From Paracoccaceae bacterium (lineage in GTDB: Bacteria; Pseudomonadota; Alphaproteobacteria; Rhodobacterales; Rhodobacteraceae): DNA of 53,424 nt. The notes beneath the pieces were generated by a model. The model searched no databases. It was not told the DNA's origin and was given only the letters and a program-made list of their open reading frames with translations. The first letter of the stretch is position 1, and the number at the start of each line of letters is the position of its first letter. The DNA is taken from contig JABSSB010000002.1 of the NCBI GenBank assembly GCA_013214715.1, forward strand, positions 1-53,424. The letters are read 5' to 3'. The position numbers and the translations under genes were made by a program. This document shows, one piece after another, positions 26,128 to 34,335 of this stretch.

Positions 26128-27320
26128 CCCTTCCCATCCAACCCAACCGGTTCCTGTCCGACCTTCATAGCCTGCGCCAGTTTGGCGCTGCAGGCGTGGG
26201 AAAAGGCGTGCAGCGACGGGCATTTTCGGAAGCTGATCTGGCTTCTCGCCGCTGGCTGATGGACCAGATCGAAAACGCTGGACTGACCCCGCATATGGAT
26301 GCTTGCGGCAACATCTTTGGGTTGGCCGATGGTGTCGGGCCGCTGATCGGGTCCCATACGGACAGCCAACCCGAAGGCGGGTGGCTGGATGGGGCGTTGG
26401 GGGTCATCGCGGGTTTGGAGATTGCCCGCGCCGCGAAAGAGGCGGGGCGGCCCGTATCAGTCGTCAGTTTTCAGGATGAAGAGGGGCGCTTTGGTGCGCT
26501 GACCGGGTCGTCGGTTTGGGGCGGAGCGATGTCGTTGGCAGAGGCGGACGCACTGACCGATGATTCCGGTGACAGCTTTGCCGCCGCACGAGCTGTGTTG
26601 GGCAAGACAGGCGATGACGTGGACCCTGCGCGCTTCAGCGGGTTTTTGGAAATGCATATCGAACAGGGGCCGTCGCTGGACCTGTCGGGTGAGAAGATCG
26701 GGGTGGTGACGGATATTGTTGGCATCCGCGATATGCGCATCACGATGACCGGGCAGCAGAACCATGCCGGCACCACGCCCATGGCGCTGCGTCGCGATGC
26801 GTTTCAGGCGCTGTCGGGGTTCAATGTCTTGCTGAATGACCGGCTGCGCAATGTCGTGACGCCACAGACAGTATGGACCATCGGCCATGTGACGCTGCAT
26901 CCTAATGCGTCCTCGGTTGTGCCGGGGCGGGTGACGTTTTCGATGCAATGGCGCGACGGTGACCTTGATCGACTGGCGCGGATGGAGGCGGTGATCCGGG
27001 ATGTGCTGACCACTATCGCCGCGGATTGTGACGTGACGGTTGAACCGTCAGAGGTATTGGGCATAGACCCTGTGCCGATGGACCCGGCGCTGCAAAAGGC
27101 TTTGGCCCAAGCCGCCGAGGCCGAGGTGCCAGGCAAATGGCGAAAGATGCCGTCGGGCGCCTTGCATGATGCGTCGAATGTGGCGCAGGTGCTGCCCGTG
27201 GCGATGCTGTTTGTGCCCTCGATTGGCGGGGTCAGCCATACCTTTGCCGAGGATACCGCCGAGGCGGATCTGGTCACCGGCTTGCAGGTCTTGGCACGGG
27301 CCGCGACATCGTTGCTTTGA
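26124..27320 (+). CDS. M20-family amidohydrolase (carbamoylase / allantoate-type)
   Basis: A 398-residue Zn-dependent hydrolase of the M20 peptidase/N-carbamoyl-L-amino-acid hydrolase class. Metal ligands are visible in GSHTDSQPEGGWLDGALGV (His and Asp), FQDEEGRFG (paired Glu), EMHIEQGP (His) and near the C-terminus SIGGVSHTFAE (His). The dimerisation insert has QNHAGTTPM. Typical reactions are hydrolysis of N-carbamoyl amino acids, allantoate or ureidoglycine. The start overlaps the HNH stop. No pyrimidine or purine genes are nearby to settle the substrate. Confidence 0.9.
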   Translation: MTLPIQPNRFLSDLHSLRQFGAAGVGKGVQRRAFSEADLASRRWLMDQIENAGLTPHMDACGNIFGLADGVGPLIGSHTDSQPEGGWLDGALGVIAGLEIARAAKEAGRPVSVVSFQDEEGRFGALTGSSVWGGAMSLAEADALTDDSGDSFAAARAVLGKTGDDVDPARFSGFLEMHIEQGPSLDLSGEKIGVVTDIVGIRDMRITMTGQQNHAGTTPMALRRDAFQALSGFNVLLNDRLRNVVTPQTVWTIGHVTLHPNASSVVPGRVTFSMQWRDGDLDRLARMEAVIRDVLTTIAADCDVTVEPSEVLGIDPVPMDPALQKALAQAAEAEVPGKWRKMPSGALHDASNVAQVLPVAMLFVPSIGGVSHTFAEDTAEADLVTGLQVLARAATSLL

Positions 27321-27396
27321 CCTAACAGTTGACAGGTTGGGCGGGGGCATGGCTGGCTGTCACGTAGCAAACGGATTTGTTTTGGGAGGCTGTGCC

Positions 27397-28368
27397 ATGT
27401 TGCGGCAGTTATGTTGTGTCCTGGCGTTTGTGGTGCCATCGGGGCTTTGGGCTGATCCCTTGCCATCCTGGTCCGAAAGCCGCGCAAAGACCGAGATCGT
27501 TGTCTTTGTGGAGGCGGTGACGGACCCCTCATCGGAGATGTTCGTGCCGGTCGCGGATCGCATTGCGGTGTTCGACAATGACGGCACCCTCTGGTCCGAG
27601 CAGCCGGTTTACTTTCAACTGATTTACGCCGTCGAGATGTTGCAGGACAAAGCAGCGTCCGACCCGTCGATCCTGACCTCTGACACGCTCAAGGCTGCCG
27701 CCGCAGGCGATTGGGCGACGCTGGCGCAGGGTGGCAAGGAGGCATTGATCGAGGTTCTGGACGTGTCCCATTCTGGGATGAGTGTCGCGGAGTTTCAGGC
27801 GAACGCTTATGACTGGGTGACCACCGCCCAGCATCCGACCAGCGGGCTGACCTATGCGCAGATGACTTATCAGCCGATGCTGGAATTGCTGAGCTTCCTG
27901 CGGGATAAAGGGTTTGCCACCTATATTGTGTCAGGGGGCGGGATCGATTTCATCCGCGCCATTGCCGAGGAAGCCTATGGCATCCCGCCCGAACAGGTCA
28001 TCGGCAGCCAAGGCGCGCTGAGCTATCAGGTGGTCGATGGTGTTCCGATGGTCGTCAAGGGTGGCGGGGTGGTCTTTGTCGATGATGGCCCGGGCAAACC
28101 CGTTGGCATCATGCGCCATATCGGCAAGCGACCGATCCTTGCGGGCGGCAATTCTGACGGCGATTTGGAGATGATCGAATGGACCACATCCGGTGACGGC
28201 CCGCGTCTTGGCGTGCTGGTGCATCACACCGACGCAGACCGCGAATTCGCCTATGACCGTGAGGGGCATATCGGCGTTTTGAACCGCGGGCTGGATGAGG
28301 CGAACGACCGGGGCTGGGTGTTGGTCGATATAGCGCAGGATTGGGGCCGGGTCTGGTCCGGCCCCTGA
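27397..28368 (+). CDS. Secreted HAD-family phosphatase
   Basis: A 323-residue haloacid dehalogenase-type phosphatase with a signal peptide (MLRQLCCVLAFVVPSGLWADP). HAD motif I is VFDNDGTLW (the two Asp separated by one residue), motif II is YIVSGGGIDFI, and motif IV is GGNSDGDLEMIEW. The start at 27397 has GGGAGG seven bases upstream. A longer open frame begins within the previous gene but is not supported. It probably works in the periplasm on a phosphorylated metabolite. It follows the M20 gene by 76 bases. Confidence 0.88.
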   Translation: MLRQLCCVLAFVVPSGLWADPLPSWSESRAKTEIVVFVEAVTDPSSEMFVPVADRIAVFDNDGTLWSEQPVYFQLIYAVEMLQDKAASDPSILTSDTLKAAAAGDWATLAQGGKEALIEVLDVSHSGMSVAEFQANAYDWVTTAQHPTSGLTYAQMTYQPMLELLSFLRDKGFATYIVSGGGIDFIRAIAEEAYGIPPEQVIGSQGALSYQVVDGVPMVVKGGGVVFVDDGPGKPVGIMRHIGKRPILAGGNSDGDLEMIEWTTSGDGPRLGVLVHHTDADREFAYDREGHIGVLNRGLDEANDRGWVLVDIAQDWGRVWSGP

Positions 28369-28373
28369 GGCCC

Positions 28374-29220
28374 CTAGCGATGCACAGGCAGCGCCTTGTC
28401 GAGCGCTTCGAACAACGTGTTCTTTTCGCCGGGTTTCATGCCGATATTGTTCTGCGGATATGGAAAGTTCTGCGCGGTGACCTCGCTGTGAAAGGCGGTC
28501 AAAGCCTGCATATGTTCCTCGCGGATCTGCTTTTGCAGTCGACCATGATTGCCAGAGGCGTGGGCGTGTTTGGGGGCTTCGCCTCTTCGCTTTCGGCGCC
28601 GCAGATTTCGGCCACGAAAGACATGATCACATCGCCAGCATTGCTTGAGCCCAGCGAAAACGTCACGATTGAGGTTTTGAGGTTCACGGCCTCCAACACC
28701 TTTTTGGCGATGCATTCGGCTTCAACGGTGACATCGCCCGCATCTTTCATGCGTTTGAGCATGTCGTAGATTATCATCGCCTCATCCGCGGTGCGGCCCC
28801 AGCCGCGCAGACCCCCGCCATAATGGCGGAAGCTCGGGATCAGTCGGATATGGCTTTGCACCGGGACGCCTTCGCGCACCAGTGTTTTGATCACGTCATA
28901 TGAGCGCAGCGTGTAATAGAGATCTCCACCTTTGCGCATATATCAAAGGCGTGGTCGATGATTTCTTGCGTCGAGGTGAATTGCGCCCAGGTTGATCCGA
29001 CACCGGCGAAATGGGTTGGGGTGATCTCACGCACCTGTTCAATCTGCTTGTCCCAGACCACCAGAAGGTCGATACCCGCCGCGATGCAGGCCTGCAGGCC
29101 TGCGGCATTCGCCGGGTTGGACACGGACAGTTTCCGGTCCGACCCTTTCAGGGCCTGCAAATCGGCCATGGTATGATTTCGCGCGGCGGGGCAGCGGGCG
29201 AAGTCATAGATGCGTTTCAT
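28374..29220 (-). pseudogene. PanB-like (ketopantoate hydroxymethyltransferase superfamily) gene broken by two indels
   Basis: Three reading frames on the minus strand together give one PanB-like protein. Frame one (29220 to about 28940) starts MKRIYDFARCPAARNHTMAD. The second (about 28939 to 28575) has GVPVQSHIRLIPS and GGLRGWGRTADEA, matching the PanB G-H-x-G-L and GGx..QGRT regions, then ECIAKKVLEAVN. The third (about 28570 to 28374) ends FEALDKALPVHR. The first shift falls at an ATATAT run (28937-28944) and the second at a run of five C (28572-28576), where one more C would restore PPKHAHA. Both look like slippage, so either true decay or sequencing error would explain them. A paralogue of panB, not necessarily in pantothenate synthesis. 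Confidence 0.7.
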
Positions 29221-29294
29221 CGTGGATCCTTCAGCTGATGGGATCATGGAAAGCGCAAGGCCACAGGGGCCAGCCTGCTTGTGACATCAGCATG

Positions 29295-29325
29295 AAAAAA
29301 ACGGACGGTCCTGAGGGACCGCCCG
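29295..29325 (-). terminator. Intrinsic terminator of the fasciclin gene
   Basis: On the minus strand a 9-bp stem with one G-T wobble (GGGCGGTCC with GGACCGTCC, loop CTCA) is followed by CG and a run of seven T. It lies about 25 bases after the fasciclin-domain stop codon and before the PanB-like pseudogene. Confidence 0.9.
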
Positions 29326-29350
29326 TTCGAAACCCCAAGGAGGGAGCAGA

Positions 29351-29836
29351 TCATTCCGGCAGCAGAACCTTGTCGATGACATGGATGACGCCGTTGGATG
29401 CTTCGACATTGGCGGCCACAACTTCTGCGCCGTTGACCTTGACGCCGTTCAGGCCGTTCACGGCCAGACGGTCACCTTGCACGGTCAGAACGCGCGTCCG
29501 GCGGTCCGCCAGGTCGGCAGCCATCACCTTGGCCGGGACAACGTGGAAGGTCAGGATCTCAACCAGCTTGTCCTTGTTTTCAGGCAGCAGCAGCGATTCA
29601 ACCGTGCCCTCGGGCAAGGCTGCAAAGGCTTCGTCGGTCGGCGCAAACACGGTGAAAGGGCCTTCGCCGGTCAGTGTCGGCGCCAGTCCGGCTGCGGTGG
29701 CGGCGGCCAGCAGGGTGTTGAACGAACCTGCTTCAACAGCGGTTTCAACGATGTTCTTGGTTGCGTCGGCCTGAGCCATCGGTGCGCCCATCAGGGCAAT
29801 GGCTGCGCCAGCAGCGAGCAAGGTCTTGCGGATCAT
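29351..29836 (-). CDS. Secreted fasciclin (FAS1) domain protein
   Basis: A 161-residue protein with a signal peptide (MIRKTLLAAGAAIALMGAPMAQA) and one FAS1 domain: SFNTLLAAATAAGL (H1 region), GPFTVFAPTDEAFAALP, LTFHVVPAKVM and the H2 motif ASNGVIHVIDKVLLPE. FAS1 proteins act in cell-surface adhesion; small bacterial ones resemble the MPB70/Nex18 group. GAAGGAAG precedes the ATG. A strong terminator follows, so it is likely a single-gene transcript with its promoter at 29837-29932. Confidence 0.95.
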   Translation of the reverse strand: MIRKTLLAAGAAIALMGAPMAQADATKNIVETAVEAGSFNTLLAAATAAGLAPTLTGEGPFTVFAPTDEAFAALPEGTVESLLLPENKDKLVEILTFHVVPAKVMAADLADRRTRVLTVQGDRLAVNGLNGVKVNGAEVVAANVEASNGVIHVIDKVLLPE

Positions 29837-29932
29837 GTGAGTCTTCCTTCTGTGAACAACATGGGTGTTACGGTGGAAGGGGATAACAAGATCAACACGA
29901 GATGTTCCCAATTGCGTGATGTTGGCGTGAAG

Positions 29933-30637
29933 TCAGCTCCAATTCACATCGCCGACAAAGATATAGCCCGCGCCATAGATGGTTTTGATCAGGCGCGGGT
30001 TTTTAGGGTCTTCGCCCAGCTTGGCCCGCAGGCGCGAGATGCGCACATCCATCGCGCGGTCAAAGCTTTCGCCCGCGCCGCCGCCCAGTTGATCCTGCAT
30101 CTGCGCCCGAGAGATCAGCCGTTTGGGGTTTTCCAGAAACAGGCGCAGCACTTCGCCTTCGGCATGGGAAAACCGTGTTTCCTGCCCTTGCGCATCAATC
30201 AGGACGTAACGGTCGAACTGCGCCTGCCAGCCGCTGAACCGGGCGGCGGTGCCGCTTTCGGCGGGGGCGTTGCGTGGGTTGCGCAGGCGGGCGCGAATGC
30301 GGGCGACAACCTCGATCGGATCAAAAGGTTTGGTGATGTAATCATCGGCCCCCAGTTCCAGACCCGTCACCCTGTCCTGCACCTGCGCCCGGCCCGAGAT
30401 GATGATGACCGCCGCACCTTTTTCCAGCGCCAGCCTATGCACCAGCGCCAGCCCGTCTGTGTCCGGTAAGGACAGATCGACCAAACAAACATCCGGTGTT
30501 GTGCGCTGCAGCGCGGTTTCGAAATCGCGAGCGCGGGCGAAGCTTTGGGTCTGAAACCCGGCTTCTTCCAGCGTGTCGGTCAGCAGGTGCCGGATTTCCG
30601 GGTCATCATCAAGGATGCTTACAAGCGGGTCACTCAT
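29933..30637 (-). CDS. OmpR-type response regulator
   Basis: A 234-residue regulator: receiver domain with the acidic pocket DDD (10-12), phospho-acceptor D54 in CLVDLSLPD and K103 in YITKPFD, then a winged-helix DNA-binding domain (FSHAEGEVLRLFLENPKRLISR, RAMDVRISRLRAKLGEDPKNPRLIKT, YGAGYIF). Its ATG overlaps the stop of the upstream histidine kinase (ATGA), so the two are made together. Targets are unknown; the nearest candidate is the ABC transporter/CoA-ligase cluster from 34.3 kb. Confidence 0.95.
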   Translation of the reverse strand: MSDPLVSILDDDPEIRHLLTDTLEEAGFQTQSFARARDFETALQRTTPDVCLVDLSLPDTDGLALVHRLALEKGAAVIIISGRAQVQDRVTGLELGADDYITKPFDPIEVVARIRARLRNPRNAPAESGTAARFSGWQAQFDRYVLIDAQGQETRFSHAEGEVLRLFLENPKRLISRAQMQDQLGGGAGESFDRAMDVRISRLRAKLGEDPKNPRLIKTIYGAGYIFVGDVNWS

Positions 30638-32547
30638 GCGGCGTCTTTCGGGATCAGCGCGGACAGCGCGGCGGCAGAGAATGGTTTGGACAGCATGGGG
30701 CCAAGTGCGGCAGCCTGCTGGTAAAGAGGATCACTGACGGGCAGGGATGTCATCAAAACCACCGGAACCTCCTGCGTGGAGAGCCTGTCGCGTAGGTCCA
30801 GCCCGGTGGCGTCGCCCTGCAGGCGGATATCGGAGAGAACCAGCGCCAGATCGGGCAGGTCTGCGGTCAGGGCCATTGCTTCGTCGACAGAGGTCGCCTC
30901 GATCACGATATAGCCAAGATCCATCAGCATATCGCGGAACCCGGCGCGCAGATCGGCATCGTCTTCGACCAGCAGGCACAGGCCGCCCGAGACCGCGCCA
31001 GAGGTCGCCGTGGGGGCTGGGCGATGCGGCAGGCGCAGTGTCACAGCCGCGCCGGTGACGGTGTTGGACAAGCGCAGATCGCCCCCCGCCAGTTTGACCA
31101 TGTCATAGACCATCGGCAGGCCCAGCCCGGTGCCTTCAGACCCTTTGGTGGTGAAAAACGGGTTCAGGGCATTTTTCAGGGCTTCGGTCGAAAAGCCTGG
31201 TCCGGTGTCGGTCACGACGATCTCGGTCCATACGGTGCCGACGCGATGCGCGGTCACCGTGATCTGCCCCTGCAGGCCGCACGCGTCCCGCGCGTTCAGC
31301 ACAAGGTTCAGCAGCGCATCCTGCAACATCGCGTCATCCAGCATGACAGGCAGGCGCGGGGTGTGATCGACAACAGACAGACCAATCCCGCGCGGCAGCG
31401 ACGGCCCGGCCAGAACTGCCAGATCCGCCAGAAGTTGATGCAGGTCGGTCGGGCGCGGGCGCAGGCTGCGGGCGCTGGTCATGTCGGCGATCTGGTTCAG
31501 AAGCCGCCCGCCGCGCCGCGCCGCTGCGCGGGTGGCTTCGACCAGTTCGATCGCTTCGGGTGCCAGATCGGCCCGCGCGAGGCGGCCTTGCATCCCCAGT
31601 ATAATCGTCAGCAGGTTTGCGAAATCATGCGCGAGACCCGATGTCATCTGCGCCGCCATTTCCCGACGGCGGGTCTGTTGCAAGGCCACACGGGTCTGGG
31701 TTTCGGCGGTCACATCCATCGACAGGATATAGACCCCGCCTGTCTCATCGGGGGTAAAGGCCACCCGGATCCGGCGTCCATCCTGCGTTTCGGTAAATTC
31801 GAAAACCGGGTTTTCGCCATCATAGGCCGCGGCCAGTCGCGGTTCGATCCGACCATAGGCATCTGCGCCAAGCGCGTCTGAGATGTGCAGGCCGACAATT
31901 TCCGATGGTCGTCCGGGGATCACCGCAGACAGGCGGCGGTTGGAATAGGTGTAAATCCCATCCGGCCCTACATGCGCGATATGGGCCGGCATCATTTCGG
32001 TGGTGAGCCTTGTGCGGGCCTCCATCTCGGTCAACTCGCGCTTGGCTTCTTCGAGGGCTGCATTCGTTGCAGCAAGTTCGCGGTTGGTCGCCGCCAGTTC
32101 CTCGGTATAGGCGATCAGTTTTTCAGACAGCTCTTCGGACCTTGCGCGCAGTAGCGAGTCCGAGGTCTTGGCGCGGGTGATGTCGGTGTAGACCGCGACC
32201 CAGCCGCCCATCGGCAAGGGCGCGCCTTCGACGGTGATGATCTTGCCATTGGCGCGGGTGCGTTCGAAGAAATGCGGCTCGAAGGCGCGGGCGGTGGCGG
32301 TGCGCTGGGCGACGAAATCCTCGACATCCTCGACCTCGCCATATTCGCCCTGGGTTATCATGAAACGGATCGTGTCGGAAAAGCGCGCGCCGGGTCTCAC
32401 CAGCGCATCGGGCAGGTTGAACATCTCCTGAAACCGGCGATTGCCCGCGACCAGCAGCAGATTGCGGTCATAGATCGACAGCGCCTGATCGATCAGGTTC
32501 AACCCGGCGGCGGTCATCTCGGCAATGCGGCGGTCCGGCGTGGACAT
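30634..32547 (-). CDS. PAS-containing hybrid sensor histidine kinase
   Basis: A 637-residue kinase without membrane segments, so probably cytoplasmic. Order: a PAS_7-like domain (about 10-125, QALSIYDRNLLLV... GGWVAVYTDIT), a coiled coil (about 130-180, rich in E, A, L), a second PAS (about 185-300), the dimerisation/phosphoacceptor helix with GLAHDFANLL (His about 328), a HATPase domain (LNARDA N-box, DTGPGF, GTGLGLPMVYDM) and a C-terminal receiver domain (VEDDADLRAG, LVLSDIRL, MLSKPF). The ATG at 32547 (MSTPDRR) is preferred over an upstream start. It pairs with the response regulator downstream. The signal sensed is unknown. Confidence 0.92.
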   Translation of the reverse strand: MSTPDRRIAEMTAAGLNLIDQALSIYDRNLLLVAGNRRFQEMFNLPDALVRPGARFSDTIRFMITQGEYGEVEDVEDFVAQRTATARAFEPHFFERTRANGKIITVEGAPLPMGGWVAVYTDITRAKTSDSLLRARSEELSEKLIAYTEELAATNRELAATNAALEEAKRELTEMEARTRLTTEMMPAHIAHVGPDGIYTYSNRRLSAVIPGRPSEIVGLHISDALGADAYGRIEPRLAAAYDGENPVFEFTETQDGRRIRVAFTPDETGGVYILSMDVTAETQTRVALQQTRRREMAAQMTSGLAHDFANLLTIILGMQGRLARADLAPEAIELVEATRAAARRGGRLLNQIADMTSARSLRPRPTDLHQLLADLAVLAGPSLPRGIGLSVVDHTPRLPVMLDDAMLQDALLNLVLNARDACGLQGQITVTAHRVGTVWTEIVVTDTGPGFSTEALKNALNPFFTTKGSEGTGLGLPMVYDMVKLAGGDLRLSNTVTGAAVTLRLPHRPAPTATSGAVSGGLCLLVEDDADLRAGFRDMLMDLGYIVIEATSVDEAMALTADLPDLALVLSDIRLQGDATGLDLRDRLSTQEVPVVLMTSLPVSDPLYQQAAALGPMLSKPFSAAALSALIPKDAA

Positions 32548-32682
32548 GGTCAGGCTCCTGCTGAGTGGAGACAGGGCTATCACCGCTCTGACGACGCGTC
32601 AAAGCACTGGCGACCCCTGCGAAAGCCTTGGCCGCTTCGGCCGGGCGTCATTGGGATCCAGGCAGGTCAAAAGGGGGCGGCC

Positions 32683-34190
32683 ATGCGGCGTCTCATTGTG
32701 ATCCTGCTTGGGGTGCTGGCGGTTGGGTGGGTCGGGCTGTTTGTGGCGCCGCGGCTCTCGGGCCCGACAGAGGTCGCGGTTGCGGATCTGTCCGTATTTG
32801 ATGCTGTAGATGGCGTCATTGCAATCAAGGATGAGGTCGATCCATCCACGATGATCATCGAAGAGGATGTGCCGATCCTGACGCGCGACGGCACGCGACT
32901 GTCGGCCAAGCTGCACCGGCCCGTCACCGATGCGCCTGTGTCTGTGGTGATGTCTTTTTGCCGCCTATCGCAAAGATGTCGGGCTGAATGGCATGTCCTA
33001 TCTGGCCATTTCGCAATGGGTTGCAGGCTCAGACACTCCACCATCCTCTCTGAAAGCGATAATCCCGTGGCAGGGGCAATCAGATAATTTCCGCGAGATC
33101 CTGTATCGCGGTGGCATCCCTGAAACCGGGTTCACCGGGTTCTGGATGAACCGGATTTCCGGGCTGGCGCATGACAGCCCCTTGCCGCCCCTGCCAGTGG
33201 TGCGGCGCGTGCATCGGCATCCGATGCTGATGAAACATGTGCAAGACCGCCTGACGCCGCCATCGGGCATTGATCTGCCATCAATCTCGATGCCCGCTCT
33301 GATCGCCGGCACATGGTCGGATCAGGGGCTGCACATGCGCGGATCCTGTGAAGGGATTCAAGCAGATCGAGTCGGAGCAGAAATGGCTGTTCGCCCATGG
33401 CCGCCCAAAATGGAGCACCTAAGATAGCGCCGAGGCACTTGCGGTGCAGACCGCGTTTTTTCCATTTCCTGAACGGCCTAGCGAACGGGGTACAACCGCC
33501 CGCCTGCGCGGCTGGAAAGTCGCGAAACGCGCAACGTTTCCACGGTGCCTGATGAAGCGGATTGGCCGATCCCGGCCGCGGAGTATCGTCGGTTGTCTCT
33601 GGACATGACAGGCGGCGGGTTGGTGACAGAGCTGCCTGCCGCCGAAGCGCAGATCACCTATGATGCTTTGGACAAACAGGCGCGGTTCACGCTGCGCTTT
33701 GATCGCGATACCGAACTGAGTGGCAATATGAAGCTGCGGCTTCGGGTATCGGCAGACTGGGCGCGGGACATGAGACGGGGCGCGGGACATGGATTTGTTC
33801 ATTGGCATCGACAAGCTGGATGCCAGCGGTGCGCGCTTACTCTTCTATGCCAAAACCGGATTTATGGAGGGGCCGGTGGCCATGGGGTGGCAACGCGTAT
33901 CGCTGCGCGATCTGAATCTCGCACGGTCAACGCCGCAGCAAGCGCTGCTGTCCTTTGCCGGGTCGCAGCCCATATCCGGGGGAGAGATCATGCCGGTTGA
34001 GATCGAAATCCTGCCATCCAGCACGCTGTTTCGGGCTGGCGACAGCTTGCAGCTGACCGTGCAGGGGCGCGATTTGTTCGACCATCCGATGCTGCATCAT
34101 GCCGACACGGTCAATGCCGTGCAGCACGTTCTGCAGGGCGGCAGGACCTATGATCCGCATCTGCCGGTCCCGGTCATCCCGCTGCGCTGA
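32683..34190 (+). pseudogene. CocE/NonD-family hydrolase gene, multiply disrupted
   Basis: Segments in different frames together resemble a secreted alpha/beta hydrolase of the CocE/NonD (X-Pro dipeptidyl-peptidase) family. Part one (32683 to about 32958) has an N-terminal hydrophobic segment and DVPILTRDGTRLSAKLHRP. Then the frame shifts and roughly 100 residues are missing before GLNGMSYLAISQW (nucleophile Ser region). Next come IIPWQGQSDNFRE and SDQGLHMRGS. A second shift near 33345 leads to FKQIESEQKWLFAHG and an in-frame TAA at 33420. The jelly-roll C-terminal domain continues from 33545 and shifts again near 33775, ending at 34190. At least three shifts, one stop and one deletion make a functional product very unlikely. 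Confidence 0.75.
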
Positions 34191-34335
34191 GCTTGTTACA
34201 ATTCGTTAGATTCTGGAAAACTTGACGCAAGACTCCGGCGCAATGGTGCACCCACACCGCCAGAGAGGGTCGACGAATCGGCCCCCGAGTTGCGGCCGAG
34301 GTGGGGCCATACGGCCCGCGTTGGGAGGAAAAGAA

